Source: DATDAH01 sp036525535 (GTDB taxonomy: Bacteria; Actinomycetota; Acidimicrobiia; Acidimicrobiales; DATDAH01). From it: a stretch of DNA of 8,492 nt. The notes below the pieces were generated by a model, which made no database searches, was not told the origin of the DNA, and saw only the letters and a list, made by a program, of their open reading frames with translations. A program made the position numbers and the translations under genes. Shown here one piece after another: positions 1 through 5,659 of the stretch; position 1 is the stretch's first letter, and the number at the start of each line of letters is the position of its first letter. The stretch is from NCBI GenBank assembly GCA_036525535.1, contig DATDAH010000183.1:1-8492 (forward strand), given 5' to 3'.

Positions 1-1
1 C

Positions 2-151
2 ATCGGGCAGTACATGCTGGAGGCCATCACCAGCCGGGACCTCCCGGTTATCCAGGGCGTCGTGCTGCTCGTCGCCGTCATCTTCGTGTTCATCAACTTG
101 GTGGTGGACATCCTCTACGGCGTCCTCAACCCGAAGGTCCGGGTCACGTGA
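2..151 (+). CDS. ABC transporter permease, DppB/OppB type (C-terminal fragment)
   Basis: Partial gene cut by the left window edge; only the last 49 residues are visible. They read from IGQYMLEAITSRDLPVIQG through a hydrophobic segment (about VVLLVAVIFVFINLVVDILYGVLNP) to the stop. This is the usual ending of the first inner-membrane permease of dipeptide/oligopeptide/nickel importers: the RDLPVIQG stretch lies just after the cytoplasmic loop, the last membrane helix follows, and a short tail ends in the LNPKVR type of motif. The stop codon overlaps the GTG start of the next gene in a GTGA tetranucleotide, so the two are translationally coupled and probably form the two membrane halves of one importer. 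The family is clear; the substrate cannot be read from this fragment. Confidence 0.88.
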   Translation: MGQYMLEAITSRDLPVIQGVVLLVAVIFVFINLVVDILYGVLNPKVRVT

Positions 152-2064
152 CGGCGATCCTGAACGAGGCCGAGCGGATCGGCGAGGTCGACGCCGCCGC
201 GGCGGCGACCAGCTCCTGGCGCCTCCTGGCCCGCCGCTTCCGCCGCCACCGCCCGGGCATGGTGGGCCTGGCCATCCTCCTCGCGGTCATCGCCATGGCT
301 GTGTTCGCCCCCCTGCTCGCGCCCTATCCCCCCAACCAGCTGTCCGACCTGATCAACACCGGGCCCTCCACCGCTCACTGGCTGGGCACCGACGACGTCG
401 GCCGGGACCTCCTGAGCCGGGTGATCTTCGGGGCCCGGAACTCGCTGATCGCCTGCACCGGGATCGTCACCCTGGCGGTGGCCTTCGCCCTGCCCCTGGC
501 CCTCCTCGCCGGCTACCGGGGCGGACGGACCGACACCGTGATCATGCGCCTGACCGACGCCGCCTTCGCCTTCCCCCCGCTCGTGGTCGCGCTGGCGATC
601 GTGTCCCTGCGCGGCAACAGCATGTTCAACCTCGTCCTCGCCATCGGGCTGGTCTTCATCCCCAGCCTGATCCGCCTCATCCGGGGCCAGGTGCTGGCCG
701 TCCGCGAGGAGACCTACATCGAGGCCGCCCGATCGGTGGGCACCCCATCCGGGCGCATCGCCGCCCGCCATGTGCTGCCCAACGTGGCCTCCCCGCTGAT
801 CATCCAGGTCGCGGTCAGCCTCGGCTTCGCCCTGCTGGCCGAGGCCGGGCTGGCGTTCCTGGGGGCCGGCCCGCCACCGCCCACCGCGACCTGGGGCCGG
901 ATGCTCCAGACCGCGTTCCAGTACGTCCTCGTGGTCCCGTGGCAGATCTTCGTCCCGGGCGCGGCGATCACCCTCACGGTGTTGGCCTTCAACCTGATCG
1001 GTGACGGCCTGCGGGACTCACTGGGCCGAGCCGGGCCGGTGCCCCGGACGCCGGGGGTGGAAGCGGAGCCGGACGGTGGCGCCGACGGGGCCGACGGCTT
1101 GATCGAGGTGCGGAACCTGGGCATCGAGTTCGCCCGGGGCGACGGTTGGGTCCGGGTGGTGGAGGGCGTGGACCTGTCCCTCCCGGCGGGGCGCACCCTG
1201 GCCCTGGTGGGCGAGAGCGGCTGCGGCAAGACGGTCACCGCCCTGGCCCTGATGGGCCTCCTCCCTCGGCGGACCGGACGCATCGCCTCCGGTTCCATCC
1301 GCTTGGACGGCCGGGAGCTGGTCGACCTGCCACCCGGGGCGATGCGGGCCATCCGGGGGCGGGAGATGGCGATGATCTTCCAAGAGCCCGACACGAGCCT
1401 GAATCCCGCCTTCACCGTGGGCGACCAGATCGCCGAGATGCTCCGGGTCCACCAGGGTCTGGGGCGCAGGGCGGCGATGCTGGCCGCGGTCGAGGCCCTC
1501 GAACGGGTCGACATCCCCGACCCGGGCGCCCGGGCCCGCAGCTACCCCCACGAGCTGTCCGGGGGGATGCGCCAGCGGGCCATGATCGCGATGGCCCTGG
1601 CGTGTGAGCCCCGGGTGCTGTTGGCCGACGAGCCGACCACGGCCCTGGACGTGACCATCCAGGCTCAGATCCTCGACCTCCTGGCCTCGTTGCGGGACGA
1701 GCTGGGGATGGCCATGGTGTTCGTGACCCACGACCTCGGCGTGGTGGCCGAGATCGCCGACGACGTGGCCGTCATGTACGCGGGCCAGATCGTGGAGCGG
1801 GCGACGGTCGACGAGCTGTTCGCTCACCCGAAGCACCCCTACACCGAGGCGCTGGTCCGGGCCCTCCCCCAGTCGGCGACGCCGGGCGAGCGCCTGGCCA
1901 CCATCGCGGGCCAGGTCCCCGACCCGGCCGCCTGGCCCCGAGGCTGCCACTTCGCCGACCGCTGCGCGCACGCCCAGGACCGGTGCCGGGCTGCGCCGGT
2001 CGAACTGGCCGACGGCGTCCGCTGCGTTCGGGCGGCCGAGCTCCACCTGGCGGGCACCACGTGA
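148..2064 (+). CDS. Fused ABC permease (DppC type) and ATP-binding subunit (DppD type)
   Basis: One 638-residue polypeptide carries two importer subunits. Residues about 25-290 are the second permease: a basic N-terminus, a first helix near 38-60, the HWLGTDDVGRDLLSRVIFGARNSL segment typical of DppC (about 77-100), further helices near 103-122, 135-153, 160-178, 215-238 and 265-285, and the EAA coupling loop (EAARSVG at 192-198 to LPN at 210-212). A Gly/Asp/Glu/Pro-rich linker (about 293-317) leads into an ATPase: Walker A GESGCGKT 355-362, Q-loop Gln412, signature LSGGMRQR 470-477, Walker B LLADEP 491-496, switch His528. The C-terminal oligopeptide-transporter domain has Cys600, 606, 613 and 626. 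Separate DppC and DppD proteins are each about 300-330 residues, so both halves look complete. The GTG start overlaps the preceding stop (GTGA). The import substrate is probably a peptide, but a related solute is possible. Confidence 0.93.
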   Translation: MTAILNEAERIGEVDAAAAATSSWRLLARRFRRHRPGMVGLAILLAVIAMAVFAPLLAPYPPNQLSDLINTGPSTAHWLGTDDVGRDLLSRVIFGARNSLIACTGIVTLAVAFALPLALLAGYRGGRTDTVIMRLTDAAFAFPPLVVALAIVSLRGNSMFNLVLAIGLVFIPSLIRLIRGQVLAVREETYIEAARSVGTPSGRIAARHVLPNVASPLIIQVAVSLGFALLAEAGLAFLGAGPPPPTATWGRMLQTAFQYVLVVPWQIFVPGAAITLTVLAFNLIGDGLRDSLGRAGPVPRTPGVEAEPDGGADGADGLIEVRNLGIEFARGDGWVRVVEGVDLSLPAGRTLALVGESGCGKTVTALALMGLLPRRTGRIASGSIRLDGRELVDLPPGAMRAIRGREMAMIFQEPDTSLNPAFTVGDQIAEMLRVHQGLGRRAAMLAAVEALERVDIPDPGARARSYPHELSGGMRQRAMIAMALACEPRVLLADEPTTALDVTIQAQILDLLASLRDELGMAMVFVTHDLGVVAEIADDVAVMYAGQIVERATVDELFAHPKHPYTEALVRALPQSATPGERLATIAGQVPDPAAWPRGCHFADRCAHAQDRCRAAPVELADGVRCVRAAELHLAGTT

Positions 2065-3095
2065 CCACCCAGACGCTCCTCTCGGTGCGGGGCCTGGAGA
2101 AGCACTTCCCCGTGCGCAGCGGCGTGTTGCGGCGCGTCATCGGGCACGTGCGGGCCGTGGACGGCGTGGATCTCGAGATCCAGGCCGGGCAGACGCTGGG
2201 CCTGGTCGGTGAGAGCGGGTCCGGGAAGTCGACGACGGCCCGCCTCGTCACCCGTCTCATCGAACCGACCGGCGGACAGGTGGTCTTCGCCGGCGCCGAC
2301 CTGGCCGCGCTGTCCGGGGCCGAGCTGCGGACGGCGCGGCGGCGGATCCAGATGGTCTTCCAGGACCCGTACGCCTCGCTCAGCCCCCGCTTCACCGTGG
2401 CCCAGATCGTGTCCGAGCCGCTCCAGGTCCACAAGCTCGAGGGCGCCGACCTGACCACCCGGGTCGTCGAGCTCCTCGACCAGGTCGGCCTCGACGCCGG
2501 CGTCGTCGACCGCTATCCGCACGAGTTCTCGGGCGGGCAGCGTCAACGCATCGCCGTGGCCCGGGCCTTGGCGCTGCGCCCGGACCTGGTCGTCTGCGAC
2601 GAGCCCGTCAGCGCCCTGGACGTGTCGGTGCAGTCCCAGGTCATCAACCTGTTGGCCGACCTGCAGGCCGAGCAGGGCCTGGCCTACCTCTTCATCTCCC
2701 ACGACCTGTCGGTGGTCCGTCACGTCAGCGACCGCATCGCGGTGATGTACCTGGGCCGCGTGGTCGAGGAAGGCCCCGCCGCCGCCGTCCACGACGCCCC
2801 CACCCACCCGTACACCGAAGCCCTCGTGTCCGCCGTGCCGGTGCCGAACCCGACCCGGCAGCGGGCCCGGCGACGCATCGTGCTGCAGGGCGACGTACCC
2901 AGCCCGTTGCACCCGCCGGCGGGCTGCCACTTCCACCCCCGGTGCCCCCATGTCCTGGACATCTGCCGGACGGTGGACCCGCCGGCCTTCACCCTGCCCG
3001 ACGGCGGCCGGGTCCACTGCCATCTGCACACCGAGGGCCCCCGCCTGGCGGGCGCCCCGGTCCGAGCTCTCGAAGCCATCAACAACGGGAGGTAA
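2061..3095 (+). CDS. ABC transporter ATP-binding protein, DppF/OppF type
   Basis: This is the second ATPase of the importer, 344 residues. It would pair with the ATPase half of the preceding fusion protein to drive solute uptake. Visible motifs are Walker A GESGSGKS (50-57), Q-loop Gln101 in MVFQDPYASL, signature FSGGQRQR (156-163), Walker B LVVCDEP (176-182) and switch His214 (ISHDLSVV). The C-terminal oligopeptide-transporter domain has THPYTEAL (248-255) and four cysteines, 289, 295, 302 and 320, spaced like those of the partner ATPase. I chose the GTG at 2061 because it overlaps the upstream stop (GTGA) and gives the normal N-terminus TTQTLLSVRGLEKHFPV. A longer in-frame reading from 1983 would only add residues lying inside the upstream gene and without family character. 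The operon continues directly into the next lipoprotein gene. Confidence 0.93.
   Translation: MTTQTLLSVRGLEKHFPVRSGVLRRVIGHVRAVDGVDLEIQAGQTLGLVGESGSGKSTTARLVTRLIEPTGGQVVFAGADLAALSGAELRTARRRIQMVFQDPYASLSPRFTVAQIVSEPLQVHKLEGADLTTRVVELLDQVGLDAGVVDRYPHEFSGGQRQRIAVARALALRPDLVVCDEPVSALDVSVQSQVINLLADLQAEQGLAYLFISHDLSVVRHVSDRIAVMYLGRVVEEGPAAAVHDAPTHPYTEALVSAVPVPNPTRQRARRRIVLQGDVPSPLHPPAGCHFHPRCPHVLDICRTVDPPAFTLPDGGRVHCHLHTEGPRLAGAPVRALEAINNGR
3087..3092 (+). promoter_or_regulatory. Ribosome binding site inside the end of the ATPase gene
   Basis: GGGAGG lies immediately before the TAA stop (3093-3095) of the ATPase gene and 7 bases before the ATG at 3100. It is a strong Shine-Dalgarno match that fixes the lipoprotein start and implies that this gene is read from the transporter mRNA. 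Confidence 0.75.
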
Positions 3096-3099
3096 CGCG

Positions 3100-3675
3100 A
3101 TGAGGAAGCAATGGGGGAAAGGGATGCTGGCGGTAGCCGTCGTCCTGATGGTGGCCGCCGGCTGCAGCAGCGACGACAGCGGCGAGGACGATGCCGCCTC
3201 GGACACGACCGCCGCGGCCGAGGAGACCACGACGTCCGTCGCGGACACCACGACCACGACCGCGGCCGTGACCGCGCCCGGCGAAGCCGAGTGCGGGGAG
3301 ACCGTGCCCGACTGCACGGGCTCGGTGACCCCCGCGGAGGGTCTGGCCGACGGCGACGAGATCGCCATCGAGGCCACGGGCTTCGAACCGAACCTCGACC
3401 TCGGCATCACCCAGTGCGCCAGTGAGGGCGATCCCGACAACAACATGGAGACGACCGGGGCCGAGCACTGCAACCTGCGGGCCGTCGGCTCGGTCACCTC
3501 GGACGCCGACGGCGCCGTGTCGACGACCTACGTCGTCGCCGCCGGGCAGACCATGACCACCAACACGGAGGCCGGCGTCACCTGTGACGCCGAGCACGAC
3601 TGCGTGGTGTCGGTCGGCGAACTGGTACCCGACCCCGACGCCCAGCGGGTCACCTTCCAGCTGAAGTTCGCGTAG
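3100..3675 (+). CDS. Lipoprotein with neocarzinostatin-like domain
   Basis: A 191-residue secreted lipoprotein. The signal peptide runs from basic MRKQWGKG through a hydrophobic core to the lipobox VAAGC, with lipidated Cys22. Residues 23-60 are an acidic, Thr-rich, low-complexity linker. Residues about 75-191 resemble neocarzinostatin-family apoproteins: VTPAEGLADGDEIAIEATGF (76-95), ITQCA (103-107), SVTSDADGAVSTTYVV (131-146), a C-x5-C pair (162, 168) and a closing VTFQL strand (184-188). The two disulfides of neocarzinostatin (Cys37-47, Cys88-93, recalled) would match Cys106-Cys124 and Cys162-Cys168. Cys65 and Cys72 are an extra pair in front of the domain. Classical members bind enediyne chromophores, but neither the loop tryptophan nor the aromatic loop I recall from neocarzinostatin is evident here, and no enediyne synthesis gene is in the window. 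The gene begins 4 bases after the importer ATPase. The ligand is unknown; roles in extracellular binding or protection are speculation. Confidence 0.85.
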   Translation: MRKQWGKGMLAVAVVLMVAAGCSSDDSGEDDAASDTTAAAEETTTSVADTTTTTAAVTAPGEAECGETVPDCTGSVTPAEGLADGDEIAIEATGFEPNLDLGITQCASEGDPDNNMETTGAEHCNLRAVGSVTSDADGAVSTTYVVAAGQTMTTNTEAGVTCDAEHDCVVSVGELVPDPDAQRVTFQLKFA

Positions 3676-3679
3676 CCCA

Positions 3680-3737
3680 CACGCGTTCTGGCACCCGATT
3701 CGTCGGCCCTGACCACCGATCGGGTGCCAGAACCGTG
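3680..3737 (+). terminator. Long inverted repeat, probable terminator after the importer operon
   Basis: GTTCTGGCACCCGAT (3685-3699) and ATCGGGTGCCAGAAC (3719-3733) are exact reverse complements: a 15-base stem around a 19-base loop. A further CACG/CGTG pairing (3680-3683 with 3734-3737) extends it past one bulged C. It starts 4 bases after the lipoprotein stop. No T-run follows, which is common for high-GC actinobacterial terminators. Because the repeat is perfect, an operator or a dispersed palindromic repeat is also possible. Confidence 0.65.
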
Positions 3738-3741
3738 GGGT

Positions 3742-3747
3742 TAGCCT
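3742..3747 (+). promoter_or_regulatory. Candidate -10 element for a leaderless transcript
   Basis: TAGCCT fits the actinobacterial TANNNT -10 pattern and ends 7 bases before the GTG at 3755. Transcription would then start at or next to the start codon. No Shine-Dalgarno sequence is seen in front of that GTG, which agrees with leaderless translation. No clear -35 box is visible; that position falls in the right arm of the inverted repeat. Confidence 0.35.
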
Positions 3748-3754
3748 GCGCGGG

Positions 3755-4348
3755 GTGAGGCGGACGGCGGTCGTCGTGGTGCTGGTGGTCGCCGGACTGG
3801 CCACCGCGTGCGTCGGCGGGGAGCGGCCCGAGCTGACCGACGAGACCGTGCCCGGGCGACGTTGCTCGGCCGACGGCATGGTCGTCGGCCCGGTCGACAG
3901 CGACGGCCTCCCGTCGCCGGTCGCCGTCCGGCGCCAGGAGCTCATCGACGCCGCCGTGGCCTGTGACTACCGGGAGTTGGGTCGCCTGGCCCGCCAGGAC
4001 GGCGTGGACATCCGGTTCGAGGGCGAGGTCGTCCCCGTGAGTCAATGGCGGGAGCGCGAGCGGGACGGCATCGCCATCCTCCGCCCGCTGGCCGGCCTCC
4101 TGGGCCTGGCCTCCACCCGCCAGGGCACCGAGGGCGGGGAGCTCATCACCTGGCCGACCGCCGTCGACTGGCCCGACGCCGACGCCGCCGATGCCGGGGA
4201 ACGGGCTGACCTGCTCGAGGTGGTCGGCGAGGCGGGCATCTTCGGCTGGGCCGAGTCCGGCGGCTACGCCGGCTGGCGCACCTCCATCGCTCCCGACGGC
4301 ACCTGGGCCCGGTTCTGGTACGGCCCCGTCCCCGGCGAACCCGACTGA
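3755..4348 (+). CDS. Putative lipoprotein of unknown function
   Basis: A 197-residue protein starting at GTG. The N-terminus has MRRT, then a hydrophobic run (residues 5-16) and LATAC with Cys19. This reads as a lipoprotein signal, although the -3 residue is Ala rather than the more usual Leu. The mature part contains VAVRRQELIDAAVACDYREL (about 50-70), then aromatic and acidic segments including VSQWRERERDG, ITWPTAVDWPDAD and a closing GWRTSIAPDGTWARFWYGPV. This layout, a helical AACDYxxL start and a terminal GWRxxIxPDGTWxF strand pair, recalls small uncharacterised actinobacterial secreted proteins, possibly with a compact alpha+beta fold like SnoaL/NTF2. I cannot name a family with confidence or assign a function. 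It is separated from the upstream lipoprotein gene by the inverted repeat, so it is probably its own transcription unit. No normal ribosome binding site is visible. Confidence 0.75.
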   Translation: MRRTAVVVVLVVAGLATACVGGERPELTDETVPGRRCSADGMVVGPVDSDGLPSPVAVRRQELIDAAVACDYRELGRLARQDGVDIRFEGEVVPVSQWRERERDGIAILRPLAGLLGLASTRQGTEGGELITWPTAVDWPDADAADAGERADLLEVVGEAGIFGWAESGGYAGWRTSIAPDGTWARFWYGPVPGEPD

Positions 4349-4367
4349 CGGTCGAGGTCTCGCCGTC
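4347..4367 (+). terminator. Small hairpin overlapping the lipoprotein stop codon
   Basis: GACGG (4347-4351) pairs with CCGTC (4363-4367). Inside a bulged T, CGA (4353-4355) pairs with TCG (4360-4362) around a GGTC loop. It sits directly at the end of the gene and could aid termination. It is short and has no T-run, so support is modest. Confidence 0.35.
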
Positions 4368-4482
4368 GGGCCACCAGGAACGACAACGACGGCACCGACG
4401 GGGGCGTGGGGTCGGGTTGCTGGTCGTCGGGGGCGTGCCGGCGGCGAAGCGCCACCGTGGGTGGCCACTCATGATCCTCGGA

Positions 4483-4504
4483 GGAGGGCCCCCTGGCCCC
4501 CTCC
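4483..4504 (+). other. GC-rich hairpin in the intergenic gap before the hydrolase
   Basis: GGAGGG (4483-4488) pairs with CCCTCC (4499-4504), with an inner CC/GG pairing around a CCCT loop and two unpaired C on the right. The surrounding gap between the lipoprotein and the hydrolase (about 250 bases) has no convincing gene, promoter or other element that I can see. Such hairpins arise easily in sequence this rich in G and C, so a terminator or leader role is only a possibility. Confidence 0.25.
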
Positions 4505-4598
4505 GTGCCATCGGTCATCGAGCGCGTGGCGCCGCGGCGGTCCGAGTCGCCGCGGGTCCGGGTTCAGGGTGGGCGGGCGGCGGCCGATGGGAACGGCG

Positions 4599-5591
4599 AT
4601 GCCGAAGCGGAACTGGGGCCCCTGGGTGGTCGCGCTCACCCTCGTGGCCTTCGTGGGCCTGGCCGGCGTCGTCTACTGGCCCAACCGCACCCCAGGCATC
4701 GACGAGGGCCTCGACTCCAGTCGGTCCATCCCGTACGAGGGCGACGCGGCGGACGCACCCAACGTTCCGGCGCCGGACGTCGCGCTGGGGCGGTGCGGGA
4801 CGGTGACCTACACGCCGCCGACAGCGTCGGAGGCCCACCGGGCGGACCTCTGCCGACCAGCCGGGGACCCCCGCGGCGCGGTCATCCTCGTCCACGGCGG
4901 CGGGGGCTACAGCGGGGACCGTTCGACCACGCGGGAGTGGGCCGACTGGTACCGGGCGCAGGGCTTCGTCACCCTGTCGATCGACTACACGCTGCTGGGC
5001 GACGGCTCCCCCGAGCCCGTCTACCCCCGGCCCGAGCAGGACATGAAGGCCGCCATCCAGTGGGCGCGGATTCAGGCCGAGCCGCTGGGCTACGACCCGC
5101 AGCGCATCCTCCTCCACGGCAGCTCCGCCGGCGCCCGCCTCGCCGCTCAGGCCTTCGTCACCCCCGGTGACTCGTGGTTCCAGGGACCGGACGTCTGGCC
5201 GGACGTCGCCGACGACGCCGCCGGGCTCATCGGCTTCTACGGCTACTACGACGGCGACACCTTGGAGGCCGAGCGCTACTACGGCGGTCTCCCGGACACC
5301 GGCGACCGCCCGGCGACCCGGCGGTGGGTGCACGCCGACTCCGTGTCCCAGGCGGTCAACGCCACCGGCCCCGTGCTCCTGTTCCACGGCGACGTCGACG
5401 GCCTCATCAGCATCGCCCAGACCGAGCGGTTCGGCGCCGCGCTGGCCGGGTCGGGTGTCGACGTGACCACGTTCATCGTCACCGACGGCGACCACGCCTT
5501 CGACGGCCGTCTCGGGGACCTCACCACCGACACCGGTGCCGACGCCGCCGCCGAAGTCGCCACGTGGCTGGACGAACGCTTCCCCGCCTAG
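4599..5591 (+). CDS. Membrane-anchored alpha/beta hydrolase (esterase/lipase-like)
   Basis: A 330-residue serine hydrolase with one N-terminal membrane helix (about residues 8-27, after MPKRNWG). There is no lipobox, so it is probably an uncleaved anchor with the enzyme outside the membrane. The catalytic layout is complete: oxyanion loop HGGGG (99-103), nucleophile elbow GSSAG (174-178, Ser176), acid Asp267 in HGDVDG, and His299 in GDHAF. The HGGGG...GSSAG arrangement with a short core resembles the BD-FAE/carboxylesterase group of polysaccharide-ester or small-ester hydrolases. The substrate cannot be deduced. I chose the ATG at 4599 because GGGA lies 6 bases upstream; the ATG at 4587 (adding four residues) is equally possible. 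Longer in-frame extensions read as Arg/Pro/Gly-rich junk and overlap the preceding gene. It converges with the acyl-CoA dehydrogenase gene. Confidence 0.88.
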   Translation: MPKRNWGPWVVALTLVAFVGLAGVVYWPNRTPGIDEGLDSSRSIPYEGDAADAPNVPAPDVALGRCGTVTYTPPTASEAHRADLCRPAGDPRGAVILVHGGGGYSGDRSTTREWADWYRAQGFVTLSIDYTLLGDGSPEPVYPRPEQDMKAAIQWARIQAEPLGYDPQRILLHGSSAGARLAAQAFVTPGDSWFQGPDVWPDVADDAAGLIGFYGYYDGDTLEAERYYGGLPDTGDRPATRRWVHADSVSQAVNATGPVLLFHGDVDGLISIAQTERFGAALAGSGVDVTTFIVTDGDHAFDGRLGDLTTDTGADAAAEVATWLDERFPA

Positions 5592-5607
5592 CCCTGGGCG
5601 AACCGAT

Positions 5608-5643
5608 GGCAACCCACGGGCCTGGCCGGCCCCCGTCGTTGCC
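5608..5643. terminator. Hairpin between convergent genes, probable bidirectional terminator
   Basis: GGCAAC (5608-5613) pairs with GTTGCC (5638-5643). After a small internal loop, ACGGG (5616-5620) pairs with CCCGT (5632-5636), and CC (5621-5622) pairs with GG (5628-5629) around a 5-base loop. It lies in the 68-base gap between the hydrolase stop and the end of the acyl-CoA dehydrogenase gene on the other strand, so it could end transcripts from both sides. No T-run is present. Confidence 0.55.
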
Positions 5644-5659
5644 TCGGTGACCCCGTCGA

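Noticed and set aside
143..152. 10-base palindrome GTCACGTGAC at the first gene junction, with CACGTG also at the second junction
   Set aside because: It is explained by the final Thr codon ACG plus the GTGA stop/start overlap; it lies within coding sequence, so an operator role is unlikely.
3241..3280. Thr-rich repetitive codons as a possible DNA repeat
   Set aside because: They form the low-complexity linker typical of lipoproteins, not a regular tandem DNA repeat.
1839..3497. Very long minus-strand open frames opposite the importer genes
   Set aside because: These are antisense shadows of high-GC coding genes; their translations are rich in Gly, His, Arg and Val without domains, and the opposite strand has clear motif-bearing proteins.
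4264..4518. An 84-codon open frame on the minus strand covering much of the gap before the hydrolase
   Set aside because: It has no ribosome binding site, overlaps the upstream lipoprotein gene antisense and reads as a Pro/Arg/Ser-rich sequence with no family character. Open frames of this size are common by chance at this GC content.
4191..4598. An N-terminal extension of the hydrolase frame
   Set aside because: The extra residues are Arg/Pro/Gly-rich, overlap the preceding gene and would put the membrane helix deep inside the protein.
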